Source: Avichristensenella sp031549905 (GTDB lineage: Bacteria > Bacillota > Clostridia > Christensenellales > Aristaeellaceae). Taken from it: 64,000 bases of DNA. The translations under genes and the position numbers were made by a program. Under the pieces are notes generated by a model. That model saw only the letters and a list, made by a program, of their open reading frames with translations, was not told the DNA's origin and did not search any database. The stretch is from contig JAVBPC010000085.1 in NCBI GenBank assembly GCA_031549905.1, positions 1-64,000 on the forward strand, given 5' to 3'. Shown here piece by piece: positions 50,918-59,238 of the stretch (within the stretch, counting starts at the first letter, position 1; the number at the start of each line of letters is the position of its first letter).

Positions 50918-50955
50918 TTTAACGATACATCTCCTGTGTAACAACATGCCCATGC

Positions 50956-51001
50956 AGTTTAAGGGATTTTCCCTTAAAACTCAATAAGGGATATTCCCTT
51001 A
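50956..51001. promoter_or_regulatory. divergent promoter with two palindromic operators (AAGGG type)
   Basis: Operators TAAGGGATTTTCCCTTA (50960-50976) and TAAGGGATATTCCCTTA (50985-51001) are perfect or near-perfect palindromes, 25 bp apart, again with AAACTCAA between. On the minus strand TTGAGT (50979-50984) and TAAACT (50956-50961) are 17 apart, the spacer being operator 1. The arrangement copies that at 49042-49087 base for base except in the half-sites. Confidence 0.8.
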
Positions 51002-51028
51002 TCCCATAATAAGCATGAGGTGATCTTC

Positions 51029-51250
51029 ATGCATGAAAGAATCCGCAACATGAGGGAAGATAAAGACATGACACAAGCGCAAATGGCGCGGTATCTGAAC
51101 ATTCATCAAACAACGTATTCCGACTATGAGCTTAGCAATCTAAACATCCCGGTGCAAGTGCTGGGCAAAATCGCCGATCTTTTTGAAACCAGCATCGATT
51201 ATCTTGTGAACCGCACCGATGAAAAGAAGCCATACCCCCGTGCGAAGTAA
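51029..51250 (+). CDS. mini XRE-family repressor (AAGGG-type operators)
   Basis: 73 residues: MHERIRNMREDKDMTQAQMA, RYLNIHQTTYSDYELSNLNI, GKIADLFETSIDYLVNRTDE. Start at 51029 with GAGGTGAT 5 nt upstream. Paralogue of the protein at 49117; the N-terminus (ERIRN-REDKDMTQ) is nearly identical while the DNA-recognition helix differs. Its stop codon is the first base of the adjacent inverted-repeat element, so the element may have set its present C-terminus. Confidence 0.88.
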   Translation: MHERIRNMREDKDMTQAQMARYLNIHQTTYSDYELSNLNIPVQVLGKIADLFETSIDYLVNRTDEKKPYPRAK

Positions 51251-51412
51251 TACCAATTCCAAATGGATTTTGCACAAATCCCGCGGATCTTTTTCCGCCT
51301 GGCAGCGGCGCCTGCCAGTCAGCGTAGCCTCCTGCTACGCCTCCTTCTGGCTTCTTGCCAGACGAAACAATCTCTCGCGGTCTTTCGTGCAAAATCCATC
51401 TGGAATTGGTAT
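51250..51412. mobile_element. MITE-like element with 26-bp terminal inverted repeats
   Basis: The left end (51250-51275) and the inverted right end (51387-51412) match at 25 of 26 bases: ATACCAATTCCA(A/G)ATG then GATTTTGCAC. The 163-bp element has an inner CCTGGCAG/CTGCCAG-type and GCGTAG/CTACGC hairpins and no transposase, so it looks non-autonomous. A shorter relative lies at 53760-53806. Target-site duplication cannot be settled. Confidence 0.75.
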
Positions 51413-51465
51413 AAAACCCGCCAGGCATTGCCCCTGGCGGGTTTATGGTATCCTCTGTCAGCTTT

Positions 51466-53730
51466 TTACGGCACCGCCCGCACATCAAACGCCCCAGGCA
51501 GCATCCGCCGCACCAGCCAGGCGCCCTTGGCGGGCAGCCCCGCCGCGCGCCAAACGGCCCGGTAGCACCGCTCGGCCTCCGCGACGCAGGCAGCATCCGT
51601 GCCGTGCTTGCCGTACCCCAGCCGCGTGACGGCATCGGCCACCGCATCCAGCCCGCAATCCGCGGGCAGGCTTTGGGCGATCCGCGCCGCGTGCTGCACC
51701 GGCGATTCCGCGGGATACGCGCCCAGCCGCATCGCCTTAAGCAGCGACAGCAGCGCCCGGTACCACGTCAGCAGCTTGTCGGCCTCATCCTTTCTGGTGG
51801 CGGCAACGGCCTCGGGCCTGGTCATCATGCCGCGCCACACCATAAACCCGATCACCGCCAGCACCAGCAGCCACAGCCACCATAGGCTGCGTTGCTTGTC
51901 ATCCGGCTCGTCCTGCGGCTGCTCGGTTTCCTGCGGCAGTTCGTTCGATGCCGGGTCCTGCGGTTCCTCTGAGGGCTGCGGGGTTTGCTCCGGCTGCTGG
52001 GGGTTGTTCTGCGGCTCCGGCGAAGGGGTGGGCTGTTCGTCAGGCTCATCCTGGTCATTTGGCGGCGGATCTTCGCGCTGTGGGGGCGGGCTTTCGCTTC
52101 CGCCGCTGTTGCCGCCGGCCCCGCCGGGCGTGGCGTCAAACGCGATCCAGCCGAAGCCGTCGAAGTACACCTCGCACCAGGCATGCGCTTTATCGGCGGT
52201 AACGTTCGCTACGCCATCCACCGGGATAGCGGCATATCCTTCCACATAGCGCGTGGGCAGGCCGGAAAGGCGGCCCAGCACGGCCATTGCGCTCGCGAAA
52301 TAGGTGCAGTATCCCTCCTTGCCGCGCAACAGGAAGAACGAAACGAAATCCTGGTTGCCGGGCGGCGTGACAGGGCTTAAGGTGTAGGTGAAATTGATGC
52401 GCAGGTAATCGCGGATGGTGAGCGCCAGGTCCAGCGGGTCGGGGTGGTTCGTTTTGAAGCGCTCGGCCAGGGTGCGCACTTCGGTGGCGATTTGGTCCGG
52501 CACGCCAAGGTAATCAGACATATCCCGCGCGGGCGCGCTTTGCCTTGCGGAGGCCAGCACTGCGGGCAGCAGCGGGTCGCTCGGGTCCACGACGGAGGCG
52601 GTCGCGCTGTAGGTATCGCCCAGCGCCAGATCGCGCGTGATAAAAATCTCGGTGGATGCGTTGAAATACGGCACCAGCGCCATCGGCGTGGTCAGCTTCG
52701 TTGTGCGCAGCGGCAGGAACAGCGTGGATGCGCTGTCCTTGTGCATGGTGATTTTGACCTCAAACGTATCGAACACGCCGCTGCTTTTCAGCTGGGCGGA
52801 AGGCAGGTTTTCATCGAACAGATCGGCCTTTGTGCCCTGATAGCGCGGGTCGGCGTACAGGAAGCGGCGGGTGGACAAAGTATCCCCCCACGCAAGGCCG
52901 TTGTACGCGTTATACACCGTGCCGCGCAGCAGCACCGTTTTAGGCGTTTCCACCTTCATTACCGCAGACGGCTGCGGGTTCACCGGCCCGCCCAGGCGCG
53001 GGGCCAGCGGCTTGTATCCATCGTATTCGATGGAGTAAACATTGCGCGGGTCATTGAAAAACAGCGTATCGGATATGTAGGTGCGCACCGTTTCGGCAAA
53101 CTCTTCCAGCGCGGGGGACTGCCCGCTTACCGGCGTGAGCAAAAGCCCCGCCCCGACCGCCAGCGCCGAAATCAGCAGCGTTCTTGGGTAGGGCGTTTTA
53201 TCGTTTGCGGCCCTGGCGAACAGCACCGCCAGCGCCACCAGCGCCGGGGCCAGCAGGTACAGTTCATCCCGCTTGCCGGTAAACCACAGCATCAGCAGCG
53301 TGATCATCGTCAGCGACAGCGCCGGATAGAACCCCGCGCTTTGATGCGCCAGCTGGCAGCACAGCAGCGTCAGCAGCGCGCCGCACAGCAGCCCCACTTC
53401 CCGCGCGTACACGCGCAGCGGTTCCGCGTTGCCGCGCATCAGGTGTACCGCCGCGCCAATCGCCCCGCCCACGCGGAACAGCCCGCCGCCTGTCAGCAGC
53501 GGCACCAGCAGCGCCAGCGCCCCCGCCAGAAGGCTCACCCACCGGATGGGCCCCGGCAGGCCGATTCCAACCGAGATGACCGCCATCACCACGCAGGCCG
53601 TCAGCGCGCCGGTAAGCCCCTCCTGCGCAAACGCGCGGGTCAGGGGCACCAGCAGGCCAGCCGACAGCAGAAACCCTGTCAGCGAGGCCCATAGCGCGTT
53701 TGTAAGCTGTGCGCGGTTTATTTTCAGCAT
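51466..53730 (-). CDS. transglutaminase-like membrane protein (DUF3488/TgpA type)
   Basis: 754 residues. About six membrane helices at the N-terminus, then an extracellular part with the transglutaminase core GKEGYCTYFASAMAVLGRLS (Cys), KAHAWCEVYFDGFGWIAFDA (His, Asp), a long P/E/Q-rich linker (from about residue 545), another membrane helix (SLWWLWLLVLAVIGFMVW) and a cytoplasmic tail. It works in concert with the MoxR ATPase and DUF58 protein of the same operon, a conserved trio thought to modify or assemble envelope proteins. Confidence 0.92.
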   Translation of the reverse strand: MLKINRAQLTNALWASLTGFLLSAGLLVPLTRAFAQEGLTGALTACVVMAVISVGIGLPGPIRWVSLLAGALALLVPLLTGGGLFRVGGAIGAAVHLMRGNAEPLRVYAREVGLLCGALLTLLCCQLAHQSAGFYPALSLTMITLLMLWFTGKRDELYLLAPALVALAVLFARAANDKTPYPRTLLISALAVGAGLLLTPVSGQSPALEEFAETVRTYISDTLFFNDPRNVYSIEYDGYKPLAPRLGGPVNPQPSAVMKVETPKTVLLRGTVYNAYNGLAWGDTLSTRRFLYADPRYQGTKADLFDENLPSAQLKSSGVFDTFEVKITMHKDSASTLFLPLRTTKLTTPMALVPYFNASTEIFITRDLALGDTYSATASVVDPSDPLLPAVLASARQSAPARDMSDYLGVPDQIATEVRTLAERFKTNHPDPLDLALTIRDYLRINFTYTLSPVTPPGNQDFVSFFLLRGKEGYCTYFASAMAVLGRLSGLPTRYVEGYAAIPVDGVANVTADKAHAWCEVYFDGFGWIAFDATPGGAGGNSGGSESPPPQREDPPPNDQDEPDEQPTPSPEPQNNPQQPEQTPQPSEEPQDPASNELPQETEQPQDEPDDKQRSLWWLWLLVLAVIGFMVWRGMMTRPEAVAATRKDEADKLLTWYRALLSLLKAMRLGAYPAESPVQHAARIAQSLPADCGLDAVADAVTRLGYGKHGTDAACVAEAERCYRAVWRAAGLPAKGAWLVRRMLPGAFDVRAVP

Positions 53731-53759
53731 GAAACCTCCAAGGGGAATTTGCCTTTCAG

Positions 53760-53806
53760 ATGCCAGTTTCAGGTGGGTTATCGCAAAACCTATCTGGAAC
53801 TGGTAT
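53760..53806. repeat. short palindromic relative of the MITE-like element
   Basis: ATGCCAGTTTCAGGTGGGTT and the inverted right arm ATACCAGTTCCAGATAGGTT match at 16 of 20 positions, all differences being transitions that keep G-U pairing. The arms resemble the ends of the element at 51250 (ATACCA-TTCCAGAT-GTTTTGC). It looks like an internally deleted copy and ends exactly at the DUF58 stop codon. Confidence 0.65.
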
Positions 53807-54975
53807 TACGCCAGTTCCGTCCCAATCGCCACAACTTCCACATCGTTCTGCATCAGCCGCGTCACCACCTGCGCCACATCTTCCCTTTCGCAGTCGGCGG
53901 CCAGCAGCACGCGCACCTTCGGCCCCATGCGGCGGATGCGCAGCACCATGTCGGCGATGATGGGATTCATGCGGCTGGTGACGATCGTGGTGGAGCCCGC
54001 GCGGCGCAGCCTTCTGGTTTCCAGCAGTAGCACGCGCTCAAACTGCTGCGCGGCGTTAAACGTCAGGCGGCCCAGCGCGTCGGTGACGGCGTGGATTTCC
54101 TCAGGCTTGTCGGCCTTGACATCCTGCGGCGGGTCTGCCAGCAGCGGCATGCGCACCGGCGCGCCGGCGGAAAGCGCCGCTGCCGCTACGGACGCGGCGG
54201 CCTCGGTGATCGCGTCGCGCACGGCAGCAGCGGCGTTTGCGGCATCTGCGCCCACAGGGGCTTCCGGCGGCGCGCAGTCCACCAGCAGCAGCGCATCCGG
54301 GCGCATCGGCTGCTCAAACACGCGCACCAGGATCTCTTGGCGGCGCATTGACAGCTTCCAGTGCACCTTTTTCAGCTCATCGCCGGGCTGGTACGCGCGC
54401 ACATCCACCGGCAGCGTCGCATCCTGAAACGCGCGCGCCATTGCGATATCCTGGTCGGAATCGCCGGGGCTGAACGCGGGGGCTTCCATCTGGTACACCA
54501 GCGGCTCCACAATCAGACCCATGCTGCCGTCTTTGATTTTGCGCTTTGCGCGGAAAAGCCCGAACACATCCTCGATGCGCACGGCGGATACGCTGGCCGG
54601 GTACGGCCCCACATGCGGGCAGTACAGCGCCTGCGATATATCATTGTAGATGAAAGGCGACGCGGGCACGCTCAGCTCGTATTCGCCGAAATCGGCCGCC
54701 GCGCTGATGGTCAGGCGCAGCGCCGCCACCGGCAGCGGGCACATGTGGCGCAGCCGCACCGTCAGGTCTACTTTTGCCCCGCGGGGTACGCGCTCGGCGC
54801 TCAGCTTGCAGCGCAGGGTAAAGGTGCGGCTTGTCCACAGCACGGATACCAAACCCAGCACCAGCATCGCGTCCATCGTCCAAAAAAGCAACCAAAATAG
54901 CGCGCCCCTTGTGGATAGCGCGCACAGCAGCAGCATCACTGCCAGCGCCAGCACCAGGAACACGCGCTTGGTCAT
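53806..54975 (-). CDS. DUF58-domain membrane protein
   Basis: 389 residues. Two N-terminal membrane helices (RVFLVLALAVMLLLCALST; FWLLFWTMDAMLVLGLVSVL), then the DUF58 domain with DVRAYQPGDELKKVHWKLSM and the vWA-like LLLVDCAPPE. Middle member of the MoxR-DUF58-transglutaminase operon; its ATG overlaps the moxR stop (ATGA). Presumed scaffold or chaperone partner of MoxR. Confidence 0.93.
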   Translation of the reverse strand: MTKRVFLVLALAVMLLLCALSTRGALFWLLFWTMDAMLVLGLVSVLWTSRTFTLRCKLSAERVPRGAKVDLTVRLRHMCPLPVAALRLTISAAADFGEYELSVPASPFIYNDISQALYCPHVGPYPASVSAVRIEDVFGLFRAKRKIKDGSMGLIVEPLVYQMEAPAFSPGDSDQDIAMARAFQDATLPVDVRAYQPGDELKKVHWKLSMRRQEILVRVFEQPMRPDALLLVDCAPPEAPVGADAANAAAAVRDAITEAAASVAAAALSAGAPVRMPLLADPPQDVKADKPEEIHAVTDALGRLTFNAAQQFERVLLLETRRLRRAGSTTIVTSRMNPIIADMVLRIRRMGPKVRVLLAADCEREDVAQVVTRLMQNDVEVVAIGTELA

Positions 54976-55922
54976 GGCACGCGCACGGGCACCTGCACGG
55001 TGTCCAGCAGGCCTGATAGGACTTTATCGGCGGTCAGCGCCTTCATGCGGGATTCGGGGCTGAGCATCACGCGGTGGGTCAGCACCGGCAGCGCCATCGC
55101 CTGGATATCCTCCGGCAAAACATAATCGCGCCCGTCCAGCAGCGCGCACGCCTGGCCCGCGCGAACCAGCGCGATCGCCCCGCGCGTGGATACGCCCAGC
55201 ATCAGCGCCGAATGGCGGCGCGTAGCGGCGGCGATGTTCGCGACATAGCTGCGCACCTCGCGCGAGCAGTACACTTCGCCCACGGCGGCCTGCATATCCA
55301 AAATATCCTGCGCGGAGCACACCGGCACCACCTGCGACAGCGGCGTCACCGGCGCGGAGTACCTTTCCAGGATGTCCATTTCGTCTTCCACTGACGGATA
55401 ACCGATGGCCACGCGCATGAAGAAGCGGTCCATCTGCGCCTCCGGCAAAGGGTAAGTGCCGACGAACTCCACAGGGTTTTGCGTGGCCAGCACCAGAAAC
55501 GGGCGCGGCAGCGGGCGTGTTACGCCATCCACTGTCACCTGCGCCTCTTCCATCACTTCCAGCAGCGAGGACTGCGTCTTGGGCGAGGTGCGGTTGATTT
55601 CATCGGCCAGCAGGATCTGGCTCATGACGGCGCCGGGCTTGTACTCCATCTCGCCCGTTTTGAAGTTGACGACGGAAAAGCCCGTCACATCGGAGGGCGT
55701 GACATCGGGCGTAAACTGAATGCGCTTGAACGAGCACGCCAGCGATTTTGCCAGCGCGTGCGCCAGCGTGGTCTTGCCAACGCCCGGCACGTCTTCAATC
55801 AGAAGATGCCCCCGGCAGATCAGCGCGATCAGCGCAAGCTCGATAACCTCTTCTTTGCCCACGATGACCTGGGCGATGTTTTGCTCAAGCGCGCGGATCA
55901 GGCGGCGCGGGGATTGTTGCAT
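54972..55922 (-). CDS. MoxR-family AAA ATPase
   Basis: 316 residues. Walker A PGVGKTT (46-52), Walker B LLADEINRTSPKTQSSLLEVM, sensor LVLATQNPVEFVGTYPLPEAQ and arginine-finger region DRFFMRV. MoxR ATPases act as chaperones that load cofactors or assemble complexes through a vWA/DUF58 partner. Start at 55922 behind AAGGAG; the longer frame has no Shine-Dalgarno. First gene of the operon. Confidence 0.95.
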   Translation of the reverse strand: MQQSPRRLIRALEQNIAQVIVGKEEVIELALIALICRGHLLIEDVPGVGKTTLAHALAKSLACSFKRIQFTPDVTPSDVTGFSVVNFKTGEMEYKPGAVMSQILLADEINRTSPKTQSSLLEVMEEAQVTVDGVTRPLPRPFLVLATQNPVEFVGTYPLPEAQMDRFFMRVAIGYPSVEDEMDILERYSAPVTPLSQVVPVCSAQDILDMQAAVGEVYCSREVRSYVANIAAATRRHSALMLGVSTRGAIALVRAGQACALLDGRDYVLPEDIQAMALPVLTHRVMLSPESRMKALTADKVLSGLLDTVQVPVRVP

Positions 55923-55960
55923 AAGCGCGAAACTCCTTCTGGTAAAATGGCTCACAAGCA

Positions 55961-55989
55961 ATTATACCGGCAATACTTGAAAAGTACAA
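55961..55989 (-). promoter_or_regulatory. promoter of the MoxR operon, TTGTAC-17-TATAAT
   Basis: Minus-strand TTGTAC (55984-55989) and TATAAT (55961-55966), spacer 17, 39 nt upstream of the MoxR start. Confidence 0.8.
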
Positions 55990-56053
55990 GCGTTCGTTGT
56001 ATTCTTGAATTGTGCCCTGCAATTTTAATTAGACGCGCGAAAGAGAGAAAATC

Positions 56054-56776
56054 ATGCAAAACGCCCTGGTTCGCCGCGTGGATACGACAGATTCTACCAA
56101 CCGCCTGGCGCGCGAGTGGGCACGCGAAGGCGCGAAAAACGGCGCGTTCGTTGTGGCGGCGGCGCAAACGGGCGGCAGGGGCCGGCGTGGCCGCGCGTGG
56201 GAGAGCGCGCCGGGGCTTGGGCTGTGGCTGTCCGCGATACTGCGCCCGGAAGCGCCCGAGGCGAAATGGCCGCTGCTGGCGTACGCGGCGGCGCTGTCCG
56301 TGGCGGATGCGATCATGGCGCTAACTGGGAAAGAGCCGTTCATCAAATGGCCAAACGACATTCTGATTGATGGCCGGAAGGTTTGCGGTATTCTGCTGGA
56401 AAGGGACGGGGATGCTGTGATCATCGGAATCGGCATCAACGTGATGCATCAGCCGGATGATTTCCCGCAGGTGCTGCGGGGCACCGCAACCTCGCTTGCC
56501 ATGGCATGCGATACGCCGATATCGCCGCAAGATATTGAAATCCCATTGATGGAAAGCCTGACGGCCCGCGCGCGCGCGTGGGACTTTCTGCCGGAGTATC
56601 GCGCCCGCTGCGGCACGCTTGGCCGCGCGGTGCGGGTGGAAGCGCCGGGCGAAACCTTTTTCGGCACGGCAAGCGGCATCACGGAGGACGGCGCGCTTGC
56701 GGTAACACTGGAAAGCGGCGAGGTGCGCCCGGTGTTCGCGGGCGACGTGACCATACGGGACGGAGGCATTGCATGA
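56054..56776 (+). CDS. birA: biotin--[acetyl-CoA-carboxylase] ligase
   Basis: 240 residues, catalytic and C-terminal domains only, without the N-terminal HTH of bifunctional BirA. TTDSTNRLAREWA; GGRGRRGRAWESAPG (biotinyl-AMP loop), IKWPNDILIDGRKVCGILLE. Attaches biotin to carboxylases. First of a four-gene run birA-acpS-nnr-mazF. Confidence 0.93.
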   Translation: MQNALVRRVDTTDSTNRLAREWAREGAKNGAFVVAAAQTGGRGRRGRAWESAPGLGLWLSAILRPEAPEAKWPLLAYAAALSVADAIMALTGKEPFIKWPNDILIDGRKVCGILLERDGDAVIIGIGINVMHQPDDFPQVLRGTATSLAMACDTPISPQDIEIPLMESLTARARAWDFLPEYRARCGTLGRAVRVEAPGETFFGTASGITEDGALAVTLESGEVRPVFAGDVTIRDGGIA

Positions 56777-57147
56777 TCCTTGGCATCGGCATAGACCTGT
56801 GCGAAATAGACCGGGCAGAAAAAGCCCTGGAACAGGGCGGCTTTCTGCGCCGTTTTTTTACTGAAGAGGAAGCGATTTACATCGAGGGGCGCGGCAGGGG
56901 CGCTGCGCAGTCGCTGGCCGGGCATTTCGCGGCGAAGGAAGCGCTGCTCAAGGCGATGGGCACCGGCATCGCGATGCCGCTGACCGATATCGCGGTCACC
57001 CACAACGAGCGCGGCGCGCCCGGGTTCAGCCTCACCGGCAAGGCAAGCGAAATGCTGCACCAGATGGGCGCGGCGCGCGTGCACCTGAGCATCACCCATA
57101 CGGACCGGACGGCGGCGGCTGTCGCCATCATCGAAGGGGGAGACTGA
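56773..57147 (+). CDS. acpS: holo-[acyl-carrier-protein] synthase
   Basis: 124 residues. GIGIDLCEIDR (Asp8) and FAAKEALLKAMG (Glu56) are the Mg/CoA signature of AcpS. Transfers phosphopantetheine to acyl carrier protein. ATGA overlap with birA; GGAGG 7 nt upstream. Confidence 0.95.
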   Translation: MILGIGIDLCEIDRAEKALEQGGFLRRFFTEEEAIYIEGRGRGAAQSLAGHFAAKEALLKAMGTGIAMPLTDIAVTHNERGAPGFSLTGKASEMLHQMGAARVHLSITHTDRTAAAVAIIEGGD

Positions 57148-57149
57148 CT

Positions 57150-58622
57150 TTGCCTTGGATTATTACGCCGAAAGCCATGCGCGCGCAGGAGGCCGAGTGG
57201 ATCGCCTCCGGCCGCGTGACGGGATACGAACTGATGGAGCGCGCCGCCCGCGCGGTGGCGGATGCGGCGCTTCAAATGACAGACGGCGGCGTGCTGTTCT
57301 TCCTGGGCCCCGGCAACAACGCGGGGGACGGTTATGCCGCCGCCAGGATGCTGCACGAGGCCGGGCGCAAGGTGCACCTGTGGTCGTTTGCGCCGCTGGA
57401 TGGGCTGCCAAAGGATGCGCGCCGCAACATGGAACTGTGCCGCCAAGCGGGCCTGCGCATCGAAACCAAACCAATCCTGCACCCGGATAGCCTGCCCGAG
57501 GGCATCGGGCTGTTTGTGGATGCGCTGTTCGGCACGGGGCTATCGCGCCAACTGCCGCTTGCGTATGAGGACGCGATATACTTCCTGAACGCCTGGAGCC
57601 CTGCGACGCTGGCCATCGATATGCCGACCGGCGACGACGAGGTGGCGGTGCAGGCGAAAAAGACCATCACATTTCACCGGATGAAAACGGCCCATGTGTT
57701 CTACCCGGGCCGCGCTTGCGCCGGGGAGATTGAGGTGGCCGAGATCGGCCTGCCGGATGTGCGCGGCGAAGGGGAGTATTGGCTGCTGGATGATGAGATC
57801 GCCCGGTACCTGCTGATCCCCCGCGCGCCGGATGCGCACAAGGGTACCTGCGGCCATGCGCTGATCGCCGCCGGCAGCTACGGAATGGCGGGCGCGGCGG
57901 CGCTGTGCACAGAAGCCGCGATCCGCGCGGGCGCTGGGCTTGTGACGGCGCTGTGCCCAGCTGAAATCATTCCAATATTGCAAACCCTTGTGCCCTGCGC
58001 AATGGCACAGCCGTTTGATAAGGCGGGCAAAACACCGGACATAACCCTTGAAAGGGTGTTACCCGGCAAAACCGCCGCGGCCGTAGGCCCCGGCCTTGGC
58101 CGAGGCAAACATGCCGATTTGCTGCTGAAAACCCTCCGCGCCGCGCAAATTCGCCAGGTGTGGGATGCCGATGCGCTCAATTGGCTGTCTTCCGGGCAGG
58201 ATATACACCTGGGGGCGCAGTTTGTGATCACGCCGCACCCCGGCGAGGCCGCGCGGCTGCTGAACATGCCCACAGCGGATATTCTGAAAGACCCCATCGC
58301 CGCAGCCGATGCGCTGCACGGAAAAACCGGCGCGACGGTGGTGCTGAAGGGTGCGACGACGGTGATCATCGGCAGCGACCCGCGCATGCCCGTAAGGCGC
58401 GGCGCGCTGCACGCGGGCGGTTCCCCCGGAATGGCTACCGGCGGCACGGGAGACGTGCTGACGGGCCTGATAGCAGGCTTTCTTGCGCAGGGAAACCGCC
58501 CGTTTGAGGCCGCCTGCGCGGGGGTATACCACCATGGGCTGGCCGGTGTACGCGCGGCAGAACTCCGCGGTGTCAGATCCATGTCCGCGGGTGACCTTCT
58601 TGAAGCCGTGCGCATAGACTAA
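57150..58622 (+). CDS. nnr: bifunctional NAD(P)HX epimerase / dehydratase
   Basis: 490 residues. The N-terminal YjeF domain (about 1-210: MERAARAVADAAL, FFLGPGNNAGDGYAAARML) is the epimerase; the C-terminal ribokinase-like part (220-490: NWLSSGQDIHLGAQFVITPH, GTGDVLTGLIAGFLAQG) is the ADP-dependent dehydratase. Repairs hydrated NADH/NADPH. TTG start behind AGGGGGAG, 3 nt after acpS. Confidence 0.93.
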   Translation: MPWIITPKAMRAQEAEWIASGRVTGYELMERAARAVADAALQMTDGGVLFFLGPGNNAGDGYAAARMLHEAGRKVHLWSFAPLDGLPKDARRNMELCRQAGLRIETKPILHPDSLPEGIGLFVDALFGTGLSRQLPLAYEDAIYFLNAWSPATLAIDMPTGDDEVAVQAKKTITFHRMKTAHVFYPGRACAGEIEVAEIGLPDVRGEGEYWLLDDEIARYLLIPRAPDAHKGTCGHALIAAGSYGMAGAAALCTEAAIRAGAGLVTALCPAEIIPILQTLVPCAMAQPFDKAGKTPDITLERVLPGKTAAAVGPGLGRGKHADLLLKTLRAAQIRQVWDADALNWLSSGQDIHLGAQFVITPHPGEAARLLNMPTADILKDPIAAADALHGKTGATVVLKGATTVIIGSDPRMPVRRGALHAGGSPGMATGGTGDVLTGLIAGFLAQGNRPFEAACAGVYHHGLAGVRAAELRGVRSMSAGDLLEAVRID

Positions 58623-58644
58623 CACCGAGAGAGCGAAAGGGAGG

Positions 58645-58677
58645 ATGCAACAAAGGAGAATTGATCTCGGAGTGTGA
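58645..58677 (+). CDS. possible 10-codon ORF upstream of mazF
   Basis: ATG at 58645 preceded by AAAGGGAGG encodes MQQRRIDLGV and stops 5 nt before the mazF start. Its strong Shine-Dalgarno and position suggest a leader peptide or coupling ORF, or a relic of a lost antitoxin. No further support. Confidence 0.3.
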   Translation: MQQRRIDLGV

Positions 58678-58682
58678 CATCC

Positions 58683-59036
58683 ATGACAACCGTAAAGCGC
58701 GGCGAAATTTACAGCGCCGATCTGAACCCGGTTCTGGGTTCGGAGCAAGGCGGAATCCGCCCGGTGCTTATTATACAAAATGACGTTGGCAACCGTTTCA
58801 GCCCGACCGTGATCGTGCTGGCGATCACCTCACAAACAAGAAAAACGCACCTGCCCACGCATGTGGAGGTGGCCGCCGGGGAATCGGGCCTTACAAAGCC
58901 CTCAATCATTCTGGCGGAACAGATGCGTACATTGGAAAAGCGCCGCCTGCACAAGCGGATGGGCGCGCTTTCCCCGGAAGAGATGACGCTGGTGGATGGG
59001 GCGATCCTGGCCTCGCTTGGGTTTCAGGCAGTATGA
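58683..59036 (+). CDS. mazF: PemK/MazF-family endoribonuclease toxin-like protein
   Basis: 117 residues: VKRGEIYSADLNPVLGSEQG (start of the fold), RPVLIIQNDVGNRFSPTVIV, THVEVAAGESGLTKPSIILA, EQMRTLEKRRL. Full-length MazF-type sequence that cleaves mRNA in toxin-antitoxin systems; in Firmicutes a chromosomal MazF is common near alr or nnr. No MazE-like antitoxin gene is visible before it, so the antitoxin must be elsewhere, tiny, or absent. Start at 58683; GGAG is 10 nt away. Confidence 0.9.
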   Translation: MTTVKRGEIYSADLNPVLGSEQGGIRPVLIIQNDVGNRFSPTVIVLAITSQTRKTHLPTHVEVAAGESGLTKPSIILAEQMRTLEKRRLHKRMGALSPEEMTLVDGAILASLGFQAV

Positions 59037-59041
59037 CGTGG

Positions 59042-59238
59042 TAAAAGGGGGACACGTCCCCCTTTTAGAAACCCCCTCACGCCCTTCCGGGCGTGCAAGG
59101 AATGTTTTCAAACAGCAAGCTGTTTGAAAACTCCCCGCCCGACCGGCAAAGCCGGTCGATACGATTGAATACGAAGGGGCTTCTGCCCCTTCGTGCAACC
59201 CCGGGGGAAGAGACGGGGGGTTACCTACAGATTTAACG
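59042..59238 (+). repeat. multi-hairpin intergenic repeat, copy A
   Basis: Five stem-loops in order: AAAAGGGGG/CCCCCTTTT (59042-59067), CACGCCC-TTCC-GGGCGTG (59078-59095), a 12-bp GTTTTCAAACAG/CTGTTTGAAAAC stem (59104-59131), GACCGGC-AAA-GCCGGTC (59141-59157), and CGAAGGGGC/GCCCCTTCG (59172-59193), then AACCCCGGGG. Copy B at 61467 has the same order and linkers (AGGAATG, CTCCCCGCCC, GATACGATTGAA), with the stem sequences changed in pairs. It begins 5 nt after the mazF stop. No ORF of note inside. Confidence 0.8.

Noticed and set aside
51132..51647. 171-residue minus-strand frame across the MITE
   Set aside because: It crosses the element's terminal repeats and the XRE and transglutaminase ends; it is a product of the repeat's open frames.
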